Shown in pieces: positions 6,463 through 12,172 of a DNA stretch of 12,172 nucleotides. The translations under genes and the position numbers were made by a program. Below the pieces are notes generated by a model. It had not been told where the DNA came from. It did not search any database and saw only the letters and a program-made list of their open reading frames with translations. The stretch's first letter is position 1, and each line of letters begins with the position of its first letter. The DNA is from JAICND01 sp035281425 (lineage in GTDB: Bacteria > Actinomycetota > Acidimicrobiia > Spongiisociales > ZC4RG35): assembly GCA_035281425.1 (NCBI GenBank), contig DATEDX010000268.1, forward strand, positions 1 through 12,172, written 5' to 3'.

Positions 6463-7678
6463 ACCGGGTTCTACCAATCCCTTCATCCGCTATCGGTGGC
6501 TGCTCGACTCCTATCGCCAGGCAATGACGGCGGGCTGGTCCGACTCCGACTTCCTCGGGCTGGTGGGGCGCCTCGATGAGGCGGTGGCGACGGTCGAAGG
6601 TCACGGATTCTCCCTTACCCCGCTCACCAAGGAGCCGCAGCTGGCGGCGGCGCTGGGAATGCCCACCGACAGCCTGTGGATCAAAGACGAAACTGGCAAC
6701 GTCGCCGGCTCCCACAAAGCCCGCCATCTCTTCGGAGTGTTGCTTCACCACGCCATCGACGACGCTTCCTCAGGGGAGCTGGCCATCGCCTCGTGTGGCA
6801 ACGCCGCGGTGGCGGCGGCGGTCGTGGCGAGGGCGGTAGAACGCCCGCTCCGGGTTTTCATCCCCACCTGGGCCGACGAGACAGTGGTCGCCCTTCTCCG
6901 GCGGCTGGAAGCTCGGATCGAGGTGGCTGAGCGGCGGCCCGGGGAGTCAGGAGACCCCACCTACCTCCGGTTCTTAGAAGCGATCGGTGTTGGCCTCATC
7001 CCCTTCTCGGTGCAGTCGACCGCCACCCCCGCCGCCCTCGACGGTGGGCGAACCCTGGGCTGGGAACTGGCTGAGCAGTTGGCCCTGGCCCGGGTACAGG
7101 GCATCGTCCACCTGTTCATCCAGGTCGGGGGAGGCGCCCTCGCCGCCTCCACCTGGCAAGGCGTCAACGACGGGATGCGCGAACAATGGTTGTCGGTCGA
7201 GCCGATCCTCCACACTGTGCAAACCGAGGCGGCAGCTCCCCTCAACCGGACCTGGCACAAACTGCAGGAACATTCGGCGTCCCTAGAGGCAATCGCCGAC
7301 TGGGATTTCAGCGGGTTGGGCCAATTCCTCAACGACCTCGACCTCATGGAGCCATGGGAGCCGGTGGGGACTTCCTCGGCCAGCGGCATCCTCGATGACG
7401 TCTGCTACGACTGGGTCCCGGTGACCGAGGCCATGATCCAATCCGGCGGACGGCCATTGGTAGTAAACGAGTCGATGATCCTCAAGGCCAACCTGCTCGC
7501 TCGAACCCACACCGAAATCCCTGTCGACCACACCGGCACTGCCGGACTCTCCGCCCTCCTCGACCCCAGGCTGGCAGCTGAGATCGGACCCGACGAACAC
7601 GTGGTGGTTCTCTTCACCGGCCTTGATCGAACCCACCACCGACAACTCGCCACCCACAACAGCATTAACAGTCTGTAA
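6455..7678 (+). CDS. Second fold-type-II PLP-dependent enzyme (threonine synthase / ammonia-lyase-like)
   Basis: A 407-residue protein starting at GTG 6455. That start overlaps the upstream stop by 8 bp and gives the N-terminus MSEPGSTNPFIRYRW. The open frame runs further upstream, but only as a shadow of the previous gene. LWIKDETGNVAGSHKAR (74-90) carries the PLP lysine K88, as in threonine synthase and threonine dehydratase. SCGNAA (113-118) is the substrate loop, GGGALAAS (225-232) the phosphate-binding glycine loop, and DHTGTAGLSAL (358-368) the C-terminal cofactor-contact segment. The order also fits diaminopropionate ammonia-lyase, which acts in some anaerobic purine-degradation clusters. 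The exact reaction cannot be read from motifs. A deaminating beta-elimination yielding a 2-keto acid is the most natural guess. It may work together with the 5005 product. Confidence 0.8.
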   Translation: MSEPGSTNPFIRYRWLLDSYRQAMTAGWSDSDFLGLVGRLDEAVATVEGHGFSLTPLTKEPQLAAALGMPTDSLWIKDETGNVAGSHKARHLFGVLLHHAIDDASSGELAIASCGNAAVAAAVVARAVERPLRVFIPTWADETVVALLRRLEARIEVAERRPGESGDPTYLRFLEAIGVGLIPFSVQSTATPAALDGGRTLGWELAEQLALARVQGIVHLFIQVGGGALAASTWQGVNDGMREQWLSVEPILHTVQTEAAAPLNRTWHKLQEHSASLEAIADWDFSGLGQFLNDLDLMEPWEPVGTSSASGILDDVCYDWVPVTEAMIQSGGRPLVVNESMILKANLLARTHTEIPVDHTGTAGLSALLDPRLAAEIGPDEHVVVLFTGLDRTHHRQLATHNSINSL

Positions 7679-7693
7679 AGCCTCCTCTACACT
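7665..7693 (+). promoter_or_regulatory. Promoter for the beta-ureidopropionase operon, leaderless
   Basis: A -35 box TTAACA (7665-7670, 5 of 6 consensus bases), a 17-bp spacer and a -10 box TACACT (7688-7693) overlap the end of the second PLP gene. The -10 box ends 8 nt before the ATG at 7702, so the transcript should begin at or very near the start codon. No Shine-Dalgarno sequence is visible. The genes from 7702 on could thus be expressed from their own promoter as well as by read-through from 5005. Confidence 0.55.
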
Positions 7694-7701
7694 CGCCGCC
7701 G

Positions 7702-8541
7702 ATGAGCGTCATCCGTGCCGCCCTAGTCCAGTCGGAATGGACCGGCGACAAAGAGTCGATGATCGAGAAGAACCTTGGATATGCCCGCCAGGCGGCGGAG
7801 CAGGGAGCCCGGATCCTCAGCTTTCAGGAGATCTTCACTACCCCCTACTTCTGCAACATCCAGGACCCCGCCCACTACGACGCCGCCGAGGAGATCCCCG
7901 ACGGCCCCACCATCAAACGGGTGCGGGAACTGGCCCGGGAAACGGAGATGGTGGTCATTGCTCCCATCTACGAGAAGGTCGACGAGGGCACTTTCTACAA
8001 CACCGCCGCGGTCATCGACGCCGACGGCGACTTTCTAGGCATCTATCGCAAGACTCACATCCCTCAGGTCGAAGGGTTCTGGGAGAAGTTCTACTTCCGC
8101 CCCGGCAACCTCGGCTACCCGGTGTTCGACACGGCGGTGGGACGGATCGGGGTTTACATCTGTTACGACCGTCACTTCCCTGAGGGCTGGCGGGTGCTGG
8201 GTCTCAAAGGGGCCCGCATCGTTTTCAATCCCTCCGCCACCACTCGTGGCCACTCCAGATACCTGTGGGAACTCGAGCAACCCGCGGCCGCAGTCGCCAA
8301 CGAATACTTCGTTGGAGCCATCAACCGGGTGGGCCCCGAAGGCCTAAAGGGGACCGACTATTACGGTTCCTCCTACTTCGTCTCTCCCCGCGGCCAGATC
8401 ATTGATGGAACCGCCTCCGACACCCAAGACGAGATAGTGGTCCGGGACCTCGACATGTCGCTGATCGAGGAGGTCCGCCGCCATTGGGCGTTCTACCGCG
8501 ACCGCCGCCCCGAGATCTACAGCGAGGTCTCTACCCCGTGA
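7702..8541 (+). CDS. Beta-ureidopropionase-like N-carbamoyl amidohydrolase (nitrilase superfamily)
   Basis: A 279-residue cytoplasmic carbon-nitrogen hydrolase. The triad is E43 (SFQEIF), K117 (YRKTHIPQV) and C154 (YICYDRHFPE). The GNLGYPVF segment (136-142 region), FNPSAT (175-180) and AINRVG (206-211) are typical of beta-ureidopropionase, which releases CO2 and ammonia from N-carbamoyl-beta-alanine in reductive pyrimidine breakdown. N-carbamoylputrescine amidase is the main alternative because the subfamilies overlap. It differs clearly from the D-carbamoylase at 1599-2534, so the island holds two distinct decarbamoylating enzymes. The start follows a leaderless-type promoter. The stop overlaps the next GTG by 4 bp (GTGA), so the downstream regulator is translationally coupled. 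Confidence 0.85.
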   Translation: MSVIRAALVQSEWTGDKESMIEKNLGYARQAAEQGARILSFQEIFTTPYFCNIQDPAHYDAAEEIPDGPTIKRVRELARETEMVVIAPIYEKVDEGTFYNTAAVIDADGDFLGIYRKTHIPQVEGFWEKFYFRPGNLGYPVFDTAVGRIGVYICYDRHFPEGWRVLGLKGARIVFNPSATTRGHSRYLWELEQPAAAVANEYFVGAINRVGPEGLKGTDYYGSSYFVSPRGQIIDGTASDTQDEIVVRDLDMSLIEEVRRHWAFYRDRRPEIYSEVSTP

Positions 8542-9017
8542 AACAGACCTGTCTGGAGTTCTTCGTCGAGCCCTTCACCGAAGGACAACCCGGGCCTCAC
8601 GTCATCGCCGCCATCAAGGCGGTGGAGAGTCTGGGCCTCGAGGTGGAGGTCGGGCCGTTCAACAATCGGGTGGCGGGCACTCCGGAGAGCCTGGTGGAGG
8701 CAGCTGCCCTGGTTCTCGGGGAGGCGGTGAACAACGGGGCCAGCCGGGTCTCGCTGCAACTGTCCGCAAGTGAGGCCGGTGGCGAAAGCGGGGCCGGACT
8801 GCATGACGCCCTCGCTCGGATGATTCGTCAAGTCGAAGCCAGCCTGGGTTCTCCTCTCCCCGACCTCTCGCGGGAGGAGAAGCAGGCCGCAGTCCGAATG
8901 CTGGACCAGCAGGGCGCCTTCTTGTTGAGAAGATCGATCGATGAAGTAGCGGGGGCGATGGGAGTTAGCCGGATCACCATCTACAACTACCTCAACGCCA
9001 TCCGCGAGACCCGATGA
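8538..9017 (+). CDS. Small regulator: thiamine-binding/YkoF-like domain plus helix-turn-helix
   Basis: A 159-residue protein starting at GTG 8538, overlapping the upstream stop by 4 bp. An earlier in-frame start would lie inside the previous gene and is rejected. Residues 1-78 (LEFFVEPF..., VIAAIKAVESLGLEVEVGPF, GASRVSLQLS) follow the pattern of the MTH1187/YkoF thiamine-binding family, a ferredoxin-like fold that can bind thiamine or hydroxymethylpyrimidine. Residues 111-159 form a helical segment ending in a helix-turn-helix (SIDEVAGAMGVSRITIYNYLNAI, split here as SIDEVAGAMGV and SRITIYNYLNAI, 133-155). It is probably a ligand-responsive transcription factor for the operon. A pyrimidine-like ligand is an inference. 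It lies between two catabolic genes and overlaps both by 4 bp. Confidence 0.75.
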   Translation: MKQTCLEFFVEPFTEGQPGPHVIAAIKAVESLGLEVEVGPFNNRVAGTPESLVEAAALVLGEAVNNGASRVSLQLSASEAGGESGAGLHDALARMIRQVEASLGSPLPDLSREEKQAAVRMLDQQGAFLLRRSIDEVAGAMGVSRITIYNYLNAIRETR

Positions 9018-9586
9018 CCGACTTCCCGACACTGGTGGTGACCCTTCCTGAGTGGGTAACCGAAGTCTGTTCACCCGGGGCGACTTACTCCTCCCTCGAA
9101 CAGCGTATGGACCTGGCGATCGAACTGGCCCGGCGCAATGTGACCGAGGGGAGCGGCGGACCCTTCGGGGCGGGCATCTTTGACCCGGTGTCAGGTAGGT
9201 TGGTGACCGCCGGAGTCAACATGGTGGTCTCCGGCAAGGCGGCCATCCTCCACGCCGAGACGGTGGCCATCGCTCTCGCCGGTCAGGCCACGGACAGCTT
9301 CCTCCTCGCCGGTCTCGAACTGGTCTCCTCCACCGAACCCTGCGCCATGTGTCTGGGAGCGGTGATGTGGTCAGGACTGGCCCGCCTGGTGTGCGGCGCC
9401 CGTCACGAAGATGCAGTAGCGGTGGGGTTTGACGAAGGCGACAAGCCCTCGCGCTGGCAAGAGGGCCTGGGGAGCCGAGGAATCGAGGTGGTGGCCGATG
9501 TCCAAAGGGCGGAGGCGCGCGAGGTGCTGGCCGCCTACGTGGAGGCCGGCGGTTTCATCTACAACGGACGGCCCCTGTCGACGTGA
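9014..9586 (+). CDS. Zinc-dependent nucleobase deaminase (guanine/cytosine deaminase-like)
   Basis: A 190-residue member of the cytidine/deoxycytidylate deaminase fold. The zinc and catalytic residues are H80 and E82 (HAETVA) plus C110 and C113 (STEPCAMCLG). GGPFGAGI (48-55) forms the substrate pocket. MWSGLARLVCGARHEDAVAVGFDE is close in layout to bacterial guanine deaminase (short form: MWSGLAR at 118-124, then GFDE at 138-141). Guanine to xanthine is therefore the favoured reaction, and it would feed the xanthine-dehydrogenase genes directly downstream. Cytosine or another aminated base is possible. An N-terminal extension of about 30 residues precedes the core. Start and stop both overlap their neighbours by 4 bp (ATGA and GTGA). 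Confidence 0.85.
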   Translation: MTDFPTLVVTLPEWVTEVCSPGATYSSLEQRMDLAIELARRNVTEGSGGPFGAGIFDPVSGRLVTAGVNMVVSGKAAILHAETVAIALAGQATDSFLLAGLELVSSTEPCAMCLGAVMWSGLARLVCGARHEDAVAVGFDEGDKPSRWQEGLGSRGIEVVADVQRAEAREVLAAYVEAGGFIYNGRPLST

Positions 9587-11013
9587 AGCTGCACGACGTC
9601 CAGCAACACCACCTGAAACTGACCCGCTACCTGGCGCCGACCAGCATCGACCACGCTCTTGCCACTTGGTCCCAACTGGGAGGAAGAGCGCAGGTGGTGG
9701 CAGGGGGCACCGACCTCCTCTTGGAGCTGACTCGAGGCCAGCGACCCGGAGTCGACACCCTGATCGACTTGTCGCGACTTCCCGAAATCGGCTCGATCAG
9801 TAATGAGGGCGACCACCTGGTCGTAGGCGCCGGAGTCACGCACAGTCAGGCCGCCGGCGCCCCGCTGGTACTGCAACATGCCCTCCCCCTGGCCCAGGCC
9901 TGCTGGGAGGTAGGTTCCCCCCAGCTTCGCAACCGCGCCACCATCGTCGGCAACGTCGTCACCGCCTCCCCTGCCAACGACACCATCTCAGCTTTGCGAG
10001 CCCTGGGGACCAGCATCGAGATCCGGTCCCAGCAGGGAATCCGCTCGGTTGACCTGAAGGACTTTCACACCGGCATCAGGGAAACGGTGCTGCAACCCGG
10101 TGAAATCATCACCGCCCTCCGGGTCAGAAAGCTGGGAGCTTCGGAGTCCGGGGTCTTCGTCAAGCTGGGCCTCCGTCGGGCTCAAGCCATCTCCGTCGTT
10201 CACCTGACCATCGTCATCGAGTGGAACCAGGACCGAGTAGCGGCGGCCCGGATCGCCCTGGGCAGCGTCGCTCCCACCATCGTTTCGGCCCCCGCCGCCG
10301 AGGAATATCTAGTAGGGAAACCCCTCGACCCCGGCACCGTCACCGAAGCGGCCCGCCTGGCAGCGGACGGGGTGAGGCCGATCGACGACCTTCGCGCCAC
10401 CGCCGCCTATCGCTCCCGAGCGGTGGCGGTGATGGTGGGGCGGGCACTTCACGCTTTGTCGGCGTCGGCCCAACGGAATCCTTGGCGGCCCCCTGCCGTC
10501 ACCCTGGGCGGCGCCGGCCCGCCCCCTACCGCAACCGCGGCCGATCTCACCGTCCTTGAACCAATCACCGCCCGCGTCAACGGCCAGCCCCGCACGGCTC
10601 CGGGAGCGGCGGGGAAGACCCTGCTCGACTGGCTCCGGGATGACCTTGCCCTAACTGGGAGCAAAGAGGGTTGCGCCGAGGGTGAATGTGGCGCCTGTAC
10701 GGTGTATCTAGATGGAGCGGCGGTGATGGCCTGTCTCATTCCCGCCGGCCGTGCTCATGGGGCCGAAGTCACCACCATCGAAGGTCTGGCGGGGTCGAAA
10801 CGATTGCACCCCCTGCAGCAGGCGTTTGTCAGCCAAGGGGCAGTGCAATGCGGGTATTGCATCCCCGGGTTCATCATGTCGGGAGCCAAGCTCCTGGCAG
10901 AGCTGCCCTCCCCCAGCCGCTCCGAAATCGAGGCGGCCCTGGCCGGCAACCTGTGCCGCTGTACCGGTTATTACAAGATCATCGACGCCGTCGAGAGAGT
11001 GGCCCGGAGATGA
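9583..11013 (+). CDS. Xanthine dehydrogenase-family subunit, FAD domain fused to [2Fe-2S] domain
   Basis: A 476-residue electron-transfer subunit starting at GTG 9583. Residues 17-290 are the FAD-binding domain, with AGGTDLLLE (40-48) and the NRATIVGNVVTASPAND segment (117-133). A Pro/Ala/Gly-rich linker (about 296-322) leads into a two-cluster ferredoxin domain. Its ligands are C364, C369, C372 and C384 (CAEGECGAC) and C423, C426, C458 and C460 (QCGYC, CRCTGY). In most bacteria these two domains are separate subunits. Here they are joined in the order FAD then FeS, with the molybdopterin subunit encoded next (ATGA overlap). The role is to take electrons from the molybdenum site and pass them through FAD to an acceptor such as NAD. 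Confidence 0.9.
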   Translation: MKLHDVQQHHLKLTRYLAPTSIDHALATWSQLGGRAQVVAGGTDLLLELTRGQRPGVDTLIDLSRLPEIGSISNEGDHLVVGAGVTHSQAAGAPLVLQHALPLAQACWEVGSPQLRNRATIVGNVVTASPANDTISALRALGTSIEIRSQQGIRSVDLKDFHTGIRETVLQPGEIITALRVRKLGASESGVFVKLGLRRAQAISVVHLTIVIEWNQDRVAAARIALGSVAPTIVSAPAAEEYLVGKPLDPGTVTEAARLAADGVRPIDDLRATAAYRSRAVAVMVGRALHALSASAQRNPWRPPAVTLGGAGPPPTATAADLTVLEPITARVNGQPRTAPGAAGKTLLDWLRDDLALTGSKEGCAEGECGACTVYLDGAAVMACLIPAGRAHGAEVTTIEGLAGSKRLHPLQQAFVSQGAVQCGYCIPGFIMSGAKLLAELPSPSRSEIEAALAGNLCRCTGYYKIIDAVERVARR

Positions 11014-12172
11014 GCCGGGGCGAGCCGCTCCCGAGAATTGACGCCGAGCCCAAAACCACCGGGGCGGCCCGCTATCCGGCGGATCTGCTTTATCCCGGGG
11101 CTCTGTGGGCGCAAGTGGTCTTTACCGATCAACCCCATGCCCGTCTCCTCCACCTTGATGTCAGCCTCGCTCGTGCAGTTCCGGGGGTGGTCGAGGTGTT
11201 CACCTCGGCCGATGTTCCCGTCAACGAATACGGGCTGGTTTTCATCGATCAGCCGGTGTTCATTGGATTGGAGCACACCGGCCGCTCAAAGGTGGCGTGT
11301 GACATCTCCCGCTGGGAGGCAGACCACCTGGCCTTGGTAGTTGCCGAGACGCGGGAAGCGGCCCAAGCCGGCGCCGCCGCCATCGAGGTCGCCTGGGAAC
11401 AACTGCCGGTCCTGGCCGAAGTCGACCAGGCTCTGGGCAGTTCCCTGCTTCTCCACCCGGAGAACGGGAAGTCGACCAATGCCTATCACCATCTCCGGAT
11501 CCGCAAGGGAGACTTGGCCACGGGGTGGGAGCGGTCGGAGGTGGTGGTGGAAGGCACCTATCACTTCCCCTACCAGGAGCACGCTTTCCTGCAGCCGGAG
11601 GCGGCGGTCTCCTACCTCGATGACACCGGCCGGGTCACGGTGGAGATCGCCGGGCAGTGGGTCCATGAGGACCAGGGCCAGATCGCCCACGCCCTCGACT
11701 TGGCGCCGGAGCAAATCCGGGTGATCTATCCGGCGGTGGGCGGGGCTTTCGGGGGACGAGAGGACATGTCGCTCCAGATCGTCATGGCCCTGGCCACCTG
11801 GCGACTGGGAGAGCGGGGGATCCGCCGCCCTCTCCGCTCGGTGTGGTCGCGGGAGGAAAGCATCGTCGGTCACCACAAGCGTCATCGCGGCAGGGTTCAT
11901 GCTCGCTGGGGAGCTACCGCCGAGGGCAAGGTCGTCGCCGTCGAAGCCGACTGCTACCTCGACGCCGGCGGGTACAACTACACCTCCAACAAGGTGCTCG
12001 GCAACCTCCACCTCACCGTCTCCGGGCCTTACGAGATACCCAACGCTCGCATCGACAGCTATGCCGTTTATACGAACTCGGTTCCGGCCGGAGCTTTCCG
12101 CGGTTTCGGTGCGCCCCAGGGTGCGTTGGTGGCGGAAACCCAGATGAACAAGCTGGCCGCCGCCCTGGGAAT
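11010..12172 (+). CDS. Xanthine dehydrogenase-family molybdopterin-binding subunit (partial, 3' end off the window)
   Basis: The ATG at 11010 overlaps the upstream stop by 4 bp, and 387 residues are visible with no stop before the window ends. Residues 8-130 form the a/b-hammerhead domain (GAARYPADL, PGVVEVFTSADVP). The molybdopterin domain carries GGAFGGRED (244-252) and GAFRGFGAPQG (361-371), both of which line the cofactor or active site in this family. The catalytic Glu near the C-terminus is not covered. Together with the preceding FAD/FeS subunit it should form a two-polypeptide hydroxylase of purines or another N-heterocycle. Xanthine or hypoxanthine is favoured by the adjacent deaminase, but the substrate pocket cannot be judged here. 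Confidence 0.9.
   Translation, partial: MSRGEPLPRIDAEPKTTGAARYPADLLYPGALWAQVVFTDQPHARLLHLDVSLARAVPGVVEVFTSADVPVNEYGLVFIDQPVFIGLEHTGRSKVACDISRWEADHLALVVAETREAAQAGAAAIEVAWEQLPVLAEVDQALGSSLLLHPENGKSTNAYHHLRIRKGDLATGWERSEVVVEGTYHFPYQEHAFLQPEAAVSYLDDTGRVTVEIAGQWVHEDQGQIAHALDLAPEQIRVIYPAVGGAFGGREDMSLQIVMALATWRLGERGIRRPLRSVWSREESIVGHHKRHRGRVHARWGATAEGKVVAVEADCYLDAGGYNYTSNKVLGNLHLTVSGPYEIPNARIDSYAVYTNSVPAGAFRGFGAPQGALVAETQMNKLAAALG

Noticed and set aside
5752..6486. 244-codon minus-strand open frame
   Set aside because: It lies antisense within the first PLP gene and shows no family motif. It is explained by GC-rich codon bias.
1..12172. CRISPR arrays, tRNA or rRNA genes, purine or thiamine riboswitches
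   Set aside because: No regularly spaced repeats or conserved RNA sequence blocks were seen. The intergenic gaps are at most 129 bp and are largely taken up by promoter and repeat sequence.

Overview
The window is about 12.2 kb of high-GC bacterial DNA, packed with genes. GTG starts, 4-base start/stop overlaps and promoter-like -10 boxes 6 to 8 bases before start codons (leaderless-type transcripts) suggest an actinobacterium or a similar high-GC lineage. The taxon cannot be fixed from the sequence alone. All coding sequence reads as intact. No rRNA, tRNA, CRISPR, transposase or long non-coding gap was seen. Genes run off both ends.

Left half (minus strand, read right to left): a D-3-phosphoglycerate dehydrogenase (serA, 4967-3753) is followed after 1 nt by a DUF1015 protein (3751-2615). 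Next comes an N-carbamoyl-D-amino-acid hydrolase (2534-1599), then a molybdenum hydroxylase of the xanthine dehydrogenase family (1469 to beyond base 1). In that last gene the [2Fe-2S] and molybdopterin domains are fused in one chain. The carbamoylase gene is bracketed by two related intergenic repeats of about 56 bp in inverted orientation.

Right half (plus strand): seven genes are closely packed or overlapping from 5005 to the right edge. Two different fold-type-II PLP enzymes (5005-6462 and 6455-7678) come first. Then follow a beta-ureidopropionase-like amidohydrolase (7702-8541), a small regulator joining a thiamine-binding/YkoF-like domain to a helix-turn-helix (8538-9017), and a guanine/cytosine-type deaminase (9014-9586). 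The last two encode a second xanthine-dehydrogenase-type complex: an FAD/[2Fe-2S] fusion (9583-11013) and a molybdopterin subunit (11010 to beyond 12172). A near-consensus promoter sits before 7702 and overlaps the end of the second PLP gene.

Taken together this looks like a nucleobase/hydantoin catabolic island: deamination, hydroxylation by molybdenum enzymes, and removal of carbamoyl groups from ureido acids. The expected ring-opening hydrolase (dihydropyrimidinase, hydantoinase or allantoinase) and a transporter are not in the window. The two PLP enzymes have no assigned reaction. They may process the amino acid left after decarbamoylation, and they are the most likely undescribed part. 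serA-DUF1015 may be an unrelated serine-synthesis pair, or may link the island to C3 amino-acid metabolism.
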